Counted from the first letter of the stretch, positions 1 through 9,099 are shown. The stretch: 34,544 nt of DNA from RGIG1959 sp051877215 (GCA_051877215.1 JBJEIR010000158.1:1-34544), one strand, 5' to 3'. Made by a program: numbers and translations. Notes: generated from the sequence alone by a model not told the origin.

Positions 1-46
1 GTATACGCTGATTTGCGGCAATTCGGGGGAAAAGGAAAGATACCCC

Positions 47-75
47 TTGCTCCGTGTCGAAAAAAATGATATACT
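47..75 (+). promoter_or_regulatory. Probable sigma-A promoter for mutY
   Basis: TTGCTC (47-52) and TATACT (70-75) are separated by 17 bases. This is a good housekeeping promoter about 80 bases upstream of the mutY start codon, and it probably drives the mutY-fabG pair and perhaps the genes after it. Confidence 0.6.
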
Positions 76-156
76 AAATCTGTATGTAACTATAAACCTT
101 GCTTGTCGGACAGATTGCGGCAAATTTTTTCGATGCGGCATAAGGAGGCGCGCCGA

Positions 157-1260
157 ATGGATAAAACAGCACAGGCGGCGCGGCTTTCGGAATGTGTTCC
201 CGCGCTTTGCGATTGGTTTGAAGCGGGGCGGCGCTTGCTGCCGTGGCGAACCGATCCGACGCCTTACCGCGTGTGGGTGTCGGAAATCATGCTTCAGCAG
301 ACGCGCATTGAAGCGGTGCTGCCGTACTTTGAGCGCTTTACGGCGGAGCTGCCGACGGTCGACGCTTTAAGCCGTGTATCCTCAGACCGTTTGATGAAGC
401 TGTGGGAGGGACTTGGCTATTACAGCCGCGCCCGCAATCTGCAAAAAGCCGCTAAAATACTTGTGGAAGAGTACGGCGGCGCGCTGCCCGCCGATTATGA
501 CAAGCTGCTTTCTCTGCCGGGCATCGGGGCGTATACCGCCGGGGCGGTGGCATCCATTGCCTTCGGCATTGCCGTGCCCGCGGTAGACGGCAATGTGCTG
601 CGGGTGCTTGCGCGCCTGACCGCCTGCCGCGATGAGGTGACATCGCCCGCTGTTCGGCGGGAGATGACGGCGCTTTCGGCCGCACTGGTGCCGCCCGACC
701 GCCCCGGCGTTTTCAATCAGGCGCTCATGGAGCTCGGAGAACGCGTGTGTCTGCCGAATACGCTGCCGCACTGCGGGGACTGTCCCGTGCGCGCGTGGTG
801 CGCCGCCGAAAAGAGCGGGGAAGCGGCCGACTTGCCTGTTCGCGCCGCGAAAAAGGCGCGCCGTATCGAGCAGTGTACGGTGACCGTGCTGATTACGCGG
901 GAAAAAGAGCCGCGGGTGCTCTTACACCGCCGTCCGGCAAAAGGGTTGCTTGCGGGACTTTGGGAGCTGCCGAATACGCAGGGCTTTGAGCCGCCCGTTT
1001 TGCCGCGGGACGCCGGACAGATTGAGCAGCTCAGCGACTGGCTGCCGCTTGAGGACAGCCGGCACATATTTACGCATATAGAATGGCATATGAAAGGGGC
1101 GCTTTGTCTGATTGCCCCGTTTGCGCCGACCGCAGCGTATAGCCTTGCGGATGCCGCGGCGCTGAAAACCGATCATGCTTTGCCGACGGCGTTTCGCGCG
1201 TATGCGCATATGCTGCCGACATGGCTCGCTTTACGGGAGGATGACGAATGGCTTCGGTAG
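157..1260 (+). CDS. mutY: A/G-specific adenine DNA glycosylase MutY
   Basis: MutY removes adenine mispaired with 8-oxoguanine or guanine in base excision repair. The 367-residue protein has the N-terminal LPWR..PYRVWVSEIMLQQT block with the catalytic Glu (about E43). A helix-hairpin-helix LPGIGAYTAGA follows (about 120-130), then VDGNVLRVLAR with the catalytic Asp (about D144). Four cysteines (about C198, C206, C209, C215) form the [4Fe-4S] loop with spacing C-x7-C-x2-C-x5-C, one residue longer in the first gap than the E. coli C-x6 pattern. The C-terminal third is the NUDIX-like 8-oxoG recognition domain (TVLITREKEPRVLLHRR onward). The frame is open from 103, but the ATG at 157 follows AAGGAGG (142-148) and matches the family N terminus. 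The stop overlaps the next gene's start, so the two are translationally coupled. Confidence 0.95.
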   Translation: MDKTAQAARLSECVPALCDWFEAGRRLLPWRTDPTPYRVWVSEIMLQQTRIEAVLPYFERFTAELPTVDALSRVSSDRLMKLWEGLGYYSRARNLQKAAKILVEEYGGALPADYDKLLSLPGIGAYTAGAVASIAFGIAVPAVDGNVLRVLARLTACRDEVTSPAVRREMTALSAALVPPDRPGVFNQALMELGERVCLPNTLPHCGDCPVRAWCAAEKSGEAADLPVRAAKKARRIEQCTVTVLITREKEPRVLLHRRPAKGLLAGLWELPNTQGFEPPVLPRDAGQIEQLSDWLPLEDSRHIFTHIEWHMKGALCLIAPFAPTAAYSLADAAALKTDHALPTAFRAYAHMLPTWLALREDDEWLR

Positions 1261-1985
1261 CGTTGATCACGGGCGCGTCGCGCGGCATCGGGCGATCCAT
1301 CGCCCTGCGACTTGCGCGTGAAGGATATGTCATTGCGCTCAATTATCACCAAAATGAAACGGCCGCACAGGAAACGGCACAGGTGCTGCAGGCACTCGGC
1401 GCAGACGGCATGCTCTGCCGCGCGGATGTTGCCGATGAAAAAGCGGTGCGGGACATGGTCGGCGCCGTAGAAGCGCGGTACGGGCATATTGATGTGCTTG
1501 TCAACAACGCCGGGATTGCCGAGCAAGCGCTTTTCACCGACCTGACGGCGGCGCAGTGGAAACGCATGATGGACGTGCATGTCAATGCGGCTTTTTACAC
1601 CTGTTCTGCGGTTTTGCCCGGGATGATTCGCCGCAAAAGCGGGTCGGTCGTCAACATCGCGTCCATGTGGGGACAGGTCGGCGCCTCGTGTGAGGTGCAT
1701 TATTCGACCGCCAAGGCGGCGCTCATCGGGATGACCCGCGCGCTGGCAAAGGAGGTCGGCCCGAGCGGCATACGCGTCAATTGCGTGGCGCCGGGCGCGG
1801 TGGAAACGGATATGATGGCGGGCTTTTCCCCCGCAGATAAGCGGGAGATCGCCGAGCAGACGCCGCTGAGCCGTCTTGCAAAGCCGGAGGAAATCGCCTC
1901 TTCCGTCGCGTTCCTCGTTTCGGGCGACGCGGCGTTTATTACGGGACAGGTGCTTGCCCCCAACGGCGGACTTGTGATCGGTTAA
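1248..1985 (+). CDS. fabG: 3-oxoacyl-ACP reductase FabG-like SDR
   Basis: A classical 245-residue short-chain dehydrogenase/reductase. It has the Rossmann motif TGASRGIG near the N terminus, NNAG near residue 87, the catalytic Ser, and Tyr-x3-Lys (HYSTAKAAL). A VNCVAPGAVETDM segment and a C-terminal ITGQVLAPNGG close the fold. Length and motifs fit NADPH-dependent 3-oxoacyl-ACP reductase of fatty-acid elongation. No other fab gene is nearby, so another SDR substrate is possible. The ATG at 1248 lies 13 bases inside the end of mutY and follows GGGAGG, so it is co-transcribed and coupled with mutY. Confidence 0.85.
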   Translation: MASVALITGASRGIGRSIALRLAREGYVIALNYHQNETAAQETAQVLQALGADGMLCRADVADEKAVRDMVGAVEARYGHIDVLVNNAGIAEQALFTDLTAAQWKRMMDVHVNAAFYTCSAVLPGMIRRKSGSVVNIASMWGQVGASCEVHYSTAKAALIGMTRALAKEVGPSGIRVNCVAPGAVETDMMAGFSPADKREIAEQTPLSRLAKPEEIASSVAFLVSGDAAFITGQVLAPNGGLVIG

Positions 1986-2038
1986 AAAACCTGTTTATCC
2001 CGCCGCCGCAGAGGAGGCGGGAAAGGAGTGACAAACGG

Positions 2039-3304
2039 ATGAAAAAGAAAAAACGGCTTAGCCGTATGATGGCGGGAATCGTGTCGGTGCTGTTGGTTGT
2101 GTCGCTGCTGCTGATGGTGCTGCCGACTGTGTTTGCCCGCGCAGAGGAAGCGGTGTTTTCTCTTGTCACGGATTATGAATATATGCAGATGATTGCGGGC
2201 GGTGTCGATGACACGGTGGTATTTACTGCCTATGAGGGAGACAGTCTCGTCATGGGAACGCTCACGGCGGACGGGGAGCAAAGCCGTACGGCCTATGATG
2301 CCGACGGTTGGGATGCTTTGCGCGTGCCGCCCGTTTGGGAGGTAACGGTTCACGGCGATGCGGGAGCGCTTTGTCCCTACGCCGACAAGCATAAGGAGAA
2401 CACGGTTTGCCCGTATCTGGATGTTGATCTGGTCACCGTGACATATCGCCCGACGGGCTCGGTGCTGCGAAATGTGTATGTCGCGTCTTCGGCGCAGCGG
2501 CTGCTGCCCGACGGGTCGCTGCATATTTGCTGGGGACGGTATGATTTTGTATCCCCTGTCACCCTGATCCGAAATAAGGAGAGCAGTCGCGTGGCGCTCA
2601 AGGGGGAAAACGGCCTGTGGGGTGTTTATGATGCGGCGAGTGACACGATGCTTACGGATTTTTCCTACCGCGATATGCGTGCGGTATACGGCGACCGCGT
2701 GAAGGTCAGTGACGGCACCAAATGGGGGTGCCTTGATTTGACATCCGACTCAAACGATATCCTATACGGCTATGACAGTGCGGACGCTTTCAGCGTCACC
2801 GAAGAAATCCGCCAAATCGACGACGGCCGATGGCAGGTATTTAACAAAGATAACGAAGCGGTATCCGTCGTCTTTTCCGGGGAGTGGACAACGGCTTCTT
2901 ATGAACCGCAGACCCATCTGGCACTGATGACGGCGCAGGACGGCGCACAGACAGTATATGATCTTTTCGGGCGTGAGGCGGCGTCGTTCTCTTCCTTTCA
3001 GACGGTCAGATATTTGCAGGATAACTGTTACGCCGTGGAAAACCGTACACAGGAGGGCGCTCTTGTCGGGATTGCACTGGCAGTCGCAAAAGGAATCCCG
3101 ACTCCGGATGACACGCTTCTTTTGGGAGATGTCGATCTCGATTGTACGGTGGATTCCTCGGATGTACGGCTGCTATTGCGCTTGATAACCGACGGCGCCG
3201 AGCTGACAGGACGGCAGCTTTGTGCAGCGGATGTCAACGGTAACGGAGCGGTCAATACAAATGATGCGCGCCGAATTTTATACGGGCTTGCGGCACAACT
3301 GTAA
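2039..3304 (+). CDS. Secreted WG-repeat-like protein with C-terminal dockerin
   Basis: The 421-residue protein has a basic N terminus (MKKKKRLSR) and a hydrophobic segment (about 10-30) ending near FARAEE, so it is exported. Residues about 185-240 hold WG-repeat-like units (LWGVYD, KWGCLD), and further imperfect beta-rich units follow (RWQVFN, TVYDLFG). The C terminus has two dockerin type I calcium-binding loops, DVDLDCTVDSSD (about 363-374) and DVNGNGAVNTND (about 398-409), each followed by a short helix. The first loop has Cys where Gly is usual. No catalytic domain is visible. In dockerin biology the module docks on a cohesin, so this could be a surface or cellulosome-like accessory protein; no cohesin is in the window. 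SD GAAAGGAG (2020-2027) supports the start. The exact function is unknown. Confidence 0.75.
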   Translation: MKKKKRLSRMMAGIVSVLLVVSLLLMVLPTVFARAEEAVFSLVTDYEYMQMIAGGVDDTVVFTAYEGDSLVMGTLTADGEQSRTAYDADGWDALRVPPVWEVTVHGDAGALCPYADKHKENTVCPYLDVDLVTVTYRPTGSVLRNVYVASSAQRLLPDGSLHICWGRYDFVSPVTLIRNKESSRVALKGENGLWGVYDAASDTMLTDFSYRDMRAVYGDRVKVSDGTKWGCLDLTSDSNDILYGYDSADAFSVTEEIRQIDDGRWQVFNKDNEAVSVVFSGEWTTASYEPQTHLALMTAQDGAQTVYDLFGREAASFSSFQTVRYLQDNCYAVENRTQEGALVGIALAVAKGIPTPDDTLLLGDVDLDCTVDSSDVRLLLRLITDGAELTGRQLCAADVNGNGAVNTNDARRILYGLAAQL

Positions 3305-3361
3305 AACACCCCCGTTATATCTTTTAAAAAACGGCATATTTTGAAAGGAGGCGCTTGAGCA

Positions 3362-4297
3362 ATGGCAAAGGACAGACGCGCAGAGAACCGCAAGCATAAA
3401 ACGGTCACCAAACGGCAGTTTCAGCTTCGTCTGATTGCGTTTTTTGCCGCGATCGCTGTGGCGATCGTATTGATTGCGGTCGCTTGCTCCTTTTGGGGAG
3501 CGTCCGGCTCTGAAGAGCCGTCATCCGCTGCGACCACCTCTTCTTCGCAGCGGACGACCGCTGTCAGCTCGACAACTTCGTCCGTCGTGACAACGGCTTC
3601 TCAAAGCACCGACGGGACAACCGAAACGGCAGCAACTGTCCCCACAACGACTCCGACGGCTGCCCCCGCCACGGCGGCGCCGACACAGCCGGCGTCCTCC
3701 GATGGGCATTATGTACAGCCGGCCGGCGCGGCGTGGAATTTGAAGCTTGTCAACAAGTGGAATCAAATGACCCAGGCACAGTCCGATCAGCTTCCGATTG
3801 CGTATTATGCGAACGGAGAATACTGCGATTCCCGTATAGCAGAGGCGCTCAGCGCCATGTTGTCGGCCGGCTCGCAGTACGGGCTTTATGTGACTTCGGG
3901 ATACCGCTCCTACGGCTTGCAGGAGGAGCTGTTTGAAAACAAGATCTACCGTGTACAGCAGGCATACGGCTGCGGGTATGACGAGGCGGCCGCCATTGCG
4001 GCGACCGAGGTCGCCCGCCCGGGCACAAGCGAGCACAACACGGGACTGGCGGTGGATTTGTTGTATGACGGCTGCTGGGAGCTGGAACGCTACTGGGAAG
4101 ACGGCGAAGCCTTTGACTGGATGATGGCGCATTGCGCGGAATACGGCTTCATTCTGCGCTTTCCGGACGGAGCGGAGGACATCACCGGCGTCATCTATGA
4201 GCCATGGCATTACCGCTATGTCGGCGTGGAGGCCGCGACGGACATTATGAGCCGCGGCATCACCTTAGAACAATATCTTCAGGAGCGCGGTCTGTAA
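3362..4297 (+). CDS. VanY-family D-Ala-D-Ala carboxypeptidase, membrane-anchored
   Basis: The 311-residue protein has a basic cytoplasmic tail, one transmembrane segment (about 24-44) and a long Ser/Thr/Pro/Ala-rich linker (about 50-118), then a peptidase M15B (VanY) domain. Visible motifs are SGYRSYGLQEELF, the zinc-site signature SEHNTGLAVDL (about 223-233; His and Asp ligands) and EPWHYRYVG near 280 with the third His. The family trims the terminal D-Ala from peptidoglycan stem peptides outside the membrane. There is no vancomycin-resistance cluster around it, so a housekeeping wall-remodelling role is more likely than resistance. SD GAAAGGAGG (3343-3351) precedes the ATG. Confidence 0.9.
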   Translation: MAKDRRAENRKHKTVTKRQFQLRLIAFFAAIAVAIVLIAVACSFWGASGSEEPSSAATTSSSQRTTAVSSTTSSVVTTASQSTDGTTETAATVPTTTPTAAPATAAPTQPASSDGHYVQPAGAAWNLKLVNKWNQMTQAQSDQLPIAYYANGEYCDSRIAEALSAMLSAGSQYGLYVTSGYRSYGLQEELFENKIYRVQQAYGCGYDEAAAIAATEVARPGTSEHNTGLAVDLLYDGCWELERYWEDGEAFDWMMAHCAEYGFILRFPDGAEDITGVIYEPWHYRYVGVEAATDIMSRGITLEQYLQERGL

Positions 4298-4436
4298 ACC
4301 GCCGCATATAAGACGCGCGGCTTGATCGTTTTTTATATCGGATGCGTCATGGGCGATGCGCTTATGGGATGCGCCGATAACGGCAATGCTTACATTTCAG
4401 CTAATATTTTCCATGGGGAAAGGATTTGAACACAAT

Positions 4437-6107
4437 ATGCAGCTCAACGGTTCGGATATTTTGATGGAATGCCTGCTCGAGCAGGGAGTGGATACGGTAT
4501 TTGGGTATCCCGGCGGAGCGGTGCTCAATATTTATGACGCGCTGTATAAGTACAGCGACCGCATCCGCCACATTCTGACGGCGCATGAGCAGGGTGCGGC
4601 GCATGCGGCGGACGGCTATGCGCGCGCGACGGGCAGAGTCGGCGTATGTATCGCCACCTCCGGCCCCGGCGCCACCAATCTTGTCACGGGAATTGCCACG
4701 GCCTATATGGATTCCGTGCCGCTTGTCGCGATTACCGGCAATGTTTCGGTGGATCAGCTCGGGCGCGATTCTTTTCAGGAAATTGATATCACCGGCATCA
4801 CCATGCCGATCACCAAGCATAATTTTATCGTCAAGGATGTTTGCGGGCTTGCGCAGACGGTGCGCGATGCGTTTACCATCGCGTGCAGCGGACGCCCCGG
4901 GCCGGTGCTGATTGATATCCCCAAGGATGTGTCCGCTGCGGTGACGGAATATACGAAGAAAGGCCCCGCTTCGGCTCGTCCCGTGCCGCCTCCCAAGGAG
5001 GAGCGGATCGCGCTGGCGCTGTCCATTCTCGAGCACTGTGAAAAGCCGCTGATCTATTACGGCGGCGGGGTGATCTCCTCCGCGGCGGAGGAACAGCTTC
5101 TTGCCTTTGCACAGCAGCAGGATATTCCCGTTTGTTCGTCGATGATGGGACTGGGAGGTTTTCCGCCGTCTCATCCGCTTTGGCTCGGCATGGTCGGTAT
5201 GCACGGCACGGTTGCCGCCAACCGCGCGGCAAAGGAATGCGATGCGCTGTTTGTGTGCGGCGCGCGGTTTTCCGACCGTGTGGCGGGGGATCGAAAGGGC
5301 TTTGCCCCGCACGCACAGGTGGTACATATTGATATTGATCACGCCGAATTTGATAAAAATGTGGCGACGGCGGTGCGTATCGGCGGCGATTTAAAAACCG
5401 TGTTGACCGCTTTTTGCGAAAGAAGTCAGCCGCATCGGCACACGGCGTGGCGGCAAGAGGTGGAGCAGATGCGCCGCTCGCGTCCGGCGCCGCTTTCCGA
5501 TCCGTCTGCGCCGCCCGATCCGCGCGTGATTTTGGAGACGCTGCGCGCGCTGACGGACGAGAATACCATTCTGGCGACCGATGTCGGACAGCATCAGATG
5601 TGGTCCGCACAGTGGTTTGAGGTGCGTCACCCGCGTCAGTTTTTGACCTCCGGAGGACTCGGCACAATGGGCTACGGAGTGGGCGCCGCCATCGGTGCGC
5701 AGTGCGGCAAGGAAGACAGCCGCGTGGTGCTGGTCACCGGCGACGGCAGCTTTCATATGAATTGCAATGAGCTGACCACCCTTGCATCCTATCGGCTGCC
5801 CATCACCGTTTTGGTCTTTAACAATCAGGTGCTCGGCATGGTGCGGCAGTGGCAAAAGGTGTTTTATGAGCGCCGCTTTTCTGCGACGGATCCGCACCGA
5901 CAGACCGATTTTGTCAAGCTGGCGGAAGCGTTCGGCTGCAAAGGGCTTCGCTTGTCCTGTGCGGGAGACATCGAGCGGGTGTTAAAGGAAGCGCTCAGCA
6001 TGAACGGCCCGGTGCTGGTCGATTGCCGTCTGTCGCCGGATGTCAATGTACTGCCGATGATCCCGCCCGGCAAAACGGTGGACAGCATGATCGACAAGAT
6101 GGACTGA
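4437..6107 (+). CDS. ilvB: Acetolactate synthase large subunit
   Basis: The catalytic subunit of acetohydroxyacid synthase: it condenses pyruvate with pyruvate or 2-oxobutyrate in the first common step of Val/Leu/Ile synthesis, using ThDP, Mg2+ and FAD. The protein (about 556 residues) shows the N-terminal pyrimidine-binding domain with YPGGAVLNIYDAL, the catalytic Glu in AHEQGAAHAADGYAR and SGPGATN, a central FAD/DHS-like domain, and the C-terminal ThDP motif beginning GDGSFHMNCNEL and ending VFNNQ. The frame is open from 4356, but the MQLNGSDILM start at 4437 follows GGGGAAAGG and gives the usual family N terminus. ilvN follows after 17 bases. No T-box or Leu/Val-rich leader peptide is visible in the 139 bases upstream. 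Confidence 0.95.
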   Translation: MQLNGSDILMECLLEQGVDTVFGYPGGAVLNIYDALYKYSDRIRHILTAHEQGAAHAADGYARATGRVGVCIATSGPGATNLVTGIATAYMDSVPLVAITGNVSVDQLGRDSFQEIDITGITMPITKHNFIVKDVCGLAQTVRDAFTIACSGRPGPVLIDIPKDVSAAVTEYTKKGPASARPVPPPKEERIALALSILEHCEKPLIYYGGGVISSAAEEQLLAFAQQQDIPVCSSMMGLGGFPPSHPLWLGMVGMHGTVAANRAAKECDALFVCGARFSDRVAGDRKGFAPHAQVVHIDIDHAEFDKNVATAVRIGGDLKTVLTAFCERSQPHRHTAWRQEVEQMRRSRPAPLSDPSAPPDPRVILETLRALTDENTILATDVGQHQMWSAQWFEVRHPRQFLTSGGLGTMGYGVGAAIGAQCGKEDSRVVLVTGDGSFHMNCNELTTLASYRLPITVLVFNNQVLGMVRQWQKVFYERRFSATDPHRQTDFVKLAEAFGCKGLRLSCAGDIERVLKEALSMNGPVLVDCRLSPDVNVLPMIPPGKTVDSMIDKMD

Positions 6108-6124
6108 TCGGGGAGGCGAAAAAA

Positions 6125-6637
6125 ATGAGTGCAATTAAACAGGCGTTTTCTGTTTTGGCGGACAATCACCCGGGCGTGCTGCTGCGCATGACGGGACTGT
6201 TTTCCCGCCGCGGCTTTAATATTGATTCGCTGGTTGCGTGCAATACGGAAAATCCGGCGGTTTCCCGCATCACGGTGGTGGTTACGGGAGATGAGGGGAT
6301 TTTTTCTCAGGTGATTCGCCAGCTTTTGAAGCTGGAGGAAATCATCAAGGTGGAAATGCTTCCGCTTGATGAGTGCACGGCAAGCGAAATGCTGCTTGTC
6401 AAGGTGAATACGGCGGACGCGCTGCAGCGCACGTCGCTTTTAAAGCTGGCGCAGTCGTACGGCAGCCGTGTGCTGGATATCGGGGAGCGCACCGTCACCT
6501 TGGAGCTGACGGGCGAAAGCTCGGAAATGGACGGCTTTATCGGGCAAATCGAGCCGTTTGGCATCCGTGAAATGGCGCGCAGCGGTGTGACGGTCTTGCA
6601 GCGCGGCGACGCGACCATTCACGACTATACCATTTAA
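6125..6637 (+). CDS. ilvN: Acetolactate synthase small (regulatory) subunit
   Basis: This 170-residue regulatory subunit binds IlvB and carries valine feedback inhibition. The N terminus is an ACT domain (FSVLADNHPGVLLRMTGLF, then FNIDSLVACNTENPAVSR), followed by a second ACT-like ALS_ss_C domain with the RTVTLELTG and FGIREMARSGVTVL segments. Length is normal for the family. The frame extends upstream to 6023, but the ATG at 6125 is preceded by GGGGAGG and begins the conserved sequence. It lies directly behind ilvB in the same operon. Confidence 0.95.
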   Translation: MSAIKQAFSVLADNHPGVLLRMTGLFSRRGFNIDSLVACNTENPAVSRITVVVTGDEGIFSQVIRQLLKLEEIIKVEMLPLDECTASEMLLVKVNTADALQRTSLLKLAQSYGSRVLDIGERTVTLELTGESSEMDGFIGQIEPFGIREMARSGVTVLQRGDATIHDYTI

Positions 6638-6709
6638 GATTCAAAGTGCCGGTCGGCCGCAGACGGCGGACCGTTTGCTTTACAGGCACGCAAAGGGAGG
6701 AAACAGTCA

Positions 6710-7972
6710 ATGGGAATGACGATGACGCAGAAAATACTGGCGGCGCACGCCGGACTGGACAGCGTGACCGCAGGACAACTGATTGAGGCACAGCTTGACC
6801 TGTGCCTCGGGAACGACATCACCGCTCCGGTGGCGATCAACGAGTTTGAACGCTGCGGTGCGACCAAGGTGTTTGACAACACGCGCATTGCGCTGGTGAT
6901 GGATCACTTCACGCCGAACAAGGATATCAAAGCGGCACAGCAGGTCAAGCGTACCCGCGAATTTGCGGGCAAATACGATATCGCGCATTTTTATGATGTC
7001 GGGCGCATGGGGATCGAGCATGCGCTGCTGCCGGAGCAGGGGCTGGTCGGCCCCGGCGACTGTGTGATCGGCGCGGACAGCCACACCTGCACCTACGGCG
7101 CGCTCGGCGCCTTTTCAACCGGAGTCGGCTCGACCGATCTTGCCGCGGGTATCGCGACGGGACGCACCTGGTTTAAGGTGCCTTCGGCGATTTTAGTGGA
7201 GCTGCGCGGTCGGCTGCCCCGCTTTGTCAGCGGCAAGGATGTGATTTTGCATCTGATCGGGAAAATCGGCGTGGACGGCGCGCTCTACCGTTCGCTGGAA
7301 TTTACGGGCGAAGGCGTTTCCTCGCTTTCCATGGATGACCGCCTTTGCATTGCCAATATGGCGATTGAAGCGGGCGCGAAAAACGGCATCTTCCCCGTCG
7401 ACGAAACGACGCTCGCCTATTGCCGCGACCGTTTCCAACGAGAGCCGCGCATATTTGAAGCGGATGCGGATGCGTCGTATGATGAGACGGTGGTAATCGA
7501 TCTAGATTCCCTTCGCCCGACGGTGGCTTTTCCGCATCTGCCGGAGAACACCAAAACGATTGACGAGTGCGCGGGAGCCGTACCGATTCAACAGGTCGTG
7601 ATCGGCTCATGTACAAACGGGCGTATGGAGGATATGCGTGCGGCGGCAGAGGTGCTGAAAGGCCGCAAGGTTGCCGACGGCGTCCGCTGCATTATTATCC
7701 CCGCGACACAGGCAATTTGGAAGCAGGCCATGCACGAAGGGCTTTTTGACATCTTTATTGATGCGGGAGCAGTGGTTTCCACGCCTACCTGCGGACCGTG
7801 TCTCGGCGGACATATGGGCATTTTGGCACAGGGAGAGCGTGCGGTTTCCACAACCAACCGCAATTTTGTCGGCCGTATGGGTCATGTGGACAGCGAAGTG
7901 TATCTTGCAAGCCCTTATGTGGCGGCGGCGTGCGCCGTTACGGGAACATTGACCGATCCCGCGACGCTGTAA
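6710..7972 (+). CDS. leuC: 3-isopropylmalate dehydratase large subunit
   Basis: The aconitase-family large subunit of isopropylmalate isomerase, which interconverts 2- and 3-isopropylmalate in leucine synthesis. At 420 residues it belongs to the shorter archaeal-type/clostridial LeuC group. Visible are the DHFTPNKD block, GADSHTCTYGALGAFSTGVGST with the first cluster Cys, GSCTNGRMEDM with the second, and a final PTCGPCLGGHMG block, consistent with a [4Fe-4S] site. SD AAAGGGAGG (6692-6700) precedes the ATG. It sits 72 bases after ilvN and 27 before the likely leuD start, so an ilvBN-leuCD transcript is likely. Confidence 0.95.
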   Translation: MGMTMTQKILAAHAGLDSVTAGQLIEAQLDLCLGNDITAPVAINEFERCGATKVFDNTRIALVMDHFTPNKDIKAAQQVKRTREFAGKYDIAHFYDVGRMGIEHALLPEQGLVGPGDCVIGADSHTCTYGALGAFSTGVGSTDLAAGIATGRTWFKVPSAILVELRGRLPRFVSGKDVILHLIGKIGVDGALYRSLEFTGEGVSSLSMDDRLCIANMAIEAGAKNGIFPVDETTLAYCRDRFQREPRIFEADADASYDETVVIDLDSLRPTVAFPHLPENTKTIDECAGAVPIQQVVIGSCTNGRMEDMRAAAEVLKGRKVADGVRCIIIPATQAIWKQAMHEGLFDIFIDAGAVVSTPTCGPCLGGHMGILAQGERAVSTTNRNFVGRMGHVDSEVYLASPYVAAACAVTGTLTDPATL

Positions 7973-7999
7973 GAGCGTGATGAGAAAGGAATGACAGCT

Positions 8000-8488
8000 A
8001 TGAAGGTTCAGGGAAGAGTACATAAATACGGCGACAATGTCGATACCGATGTCATTATTCCTGCGCGCTATCTCAACACTTCCAAGCATGAGGAGCTGGC
8101 GGCGCATTGTATGGAGGATATCGACAGGGAATTTGTCGGCAAGGTAAAGGCGGGCGATATTATGGTCGCCGGCAAAAACTTCGGCTGCGGCTCGTCCCGC
8201 GAGCACGCGCCGATTGCCATCAAGGCGAGCGGCATTTCCTGCGTGATTGCCTCCACCTTTGCCCGCATTTTCTATCGAAATGCCATCAACATCGGCCTTG
8301 CCATTCTCGAATGTGATGAGGCGGCAAATGACATTCAGGCGGGGAATGAGGTCAGCGTCGATTTTGACAGCGGTGTCATCACCGATGTGACAACGGGCAA
8401 AACCTATCAGGCGCAGCCCTTCCCGCCGTTTATTCAGAATATTATCGAAAAAGGCGGACTGCTCGCGTCTATCGAACAGCGGCTGTAA
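8000..8488 (+). CDS. leuD: 3-isopropylmalate dehydratase small subunit
   Basis: The small (swivel-domain) subunit that completes the isopropylmalate isomerase with LeuC. The 162-residue protein has VDTDVIIPARYL near the N terminus, the AGKNFGCGSSREHAP block that positions the substrate, and the family ending. This short form pairs with the 420-residue LeuC type. An in-frame ATG at 7991 abuts the SD (AAAGGA, 7985-7990), so the ATG at 8000, nine bases further on, is preferred. leuA, leuB, ilvC and ilvD are not in the window, so the pathway is completed elsewhere. Confidence 0.93.
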   Translation: MKVQGRVHKYGDNVDTDVIIPARYLNTSKHEELAAHCMEDIDREFVGKVKAGDIMVAGKNFGCGSSREHAPIAIKASGISCVIASTFARIFYRNAINIGLAILECDEAANDIQAGNEVSVDFDSGVITDVTTGKTYQAQPFPPFIQNIIEKGGLLASIEQRL

Positions 8489-8520
8489 GCATCGCTGTAT
8501 CAAAAAAGGGGGTGTTTCCT

Positions 8521-9099
8521 TTGGAAATGGAACTGATTGATATTTCGCGCGAGCTGACGACGGCTCCGCTTTATCCCGGTGATCCGGCTCCCTTTACCGA
8601 AAAGCTCTCCGATATGCACATGGGAGACGAATGCAGCACCTCGATTTTACATGCCTGTGTTCACGCGGGAACCCATATGGATGCGCCCTGCCATTTTCTG
8701 CCGGACGCAAAAAGCATCGACGAAATCCCGCTGTCCCGCTGCTGCGGTGATTGCTATGTTGTGGAGGCGAGCGGGCCGCTTGTAGGAGAGCAGCTTGAAA
8801 AAATTCTTTGGATGATGCCGCCCCGTGTCCTTTTTAAGGGAAATGTGCAGCTGACCCAAAGTGCCGCGTTTACGCTTGTGGATGCGGGCGTGCGGCTGGT
8901 GGGCGTCGAGGGCGCATCGGTTGCATCGGCGGACGATACAGGGGAGATCCATCGGCAGCTTCTGTCCGCAGGGGTGCTGATTCTGGAGGGGCTTGATTTG
9001 TCGGCGGCGCGTGCGGGAAACTATTACCTCTTTGCCGCCCCGGTCAAAATCGCGGGCTGCGACGGCGCGCCGGTTCGGGCGATGCTGATGGAAAAGTAA
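8521..9099 (+). CDS. Cyclase-family (kynurenine-formamidase-like) metal hydrolase
   Basis: The 193-residue protein belongs to the cyclase family (PF04199), which includes bacterial kynurenine formamidases and other amide or lactone hydrolases. The motif HAGTHMDAPCHFL (about 42-54) supplies the usual metal ligands; LYPGDP lies near the N terminus and LVGVEGASV and LEGLDLS further on. Start choice is uncertain: GTG 8512, TTG 8521 and ATG 8527 are in frame. The SD AAGGGGGTG (8506-8514) overlaps the GTG and is well spaced for TTG 8521. It begins 32 bases after leuD, so it is probably in the same operon. The substrate is not evident and no other kynurenine-pathway gene is present. Confidence 0.8.
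   Translation: MEMELIDISRELTTAPLYPGDPAPFTEKLSDMHMGDECSTSILHACVHAGTHMDAPCHFLPDAKSIDEIPLSRCCGDCYVVEASGPLVGEQLEKILWMMPPRVLFKGNVQLTQSAAFTLVDAGVRLVGVEGASVASADDTGEIHRQLLSAGVLILEGLDLSAARAGNYYLFAAPVKIAGCDGAPVRAMLMEK

Noticed and set aside
4298..4436. Possible T-box or leader peptide upstream of ilvB
   Set aside because: No T-box core is present, and the short frame from 4349 has no run of Leu, Val or Ile codons; the GCCGC/GCGGC pairing with a distant T-run after vanY is too weak to call.
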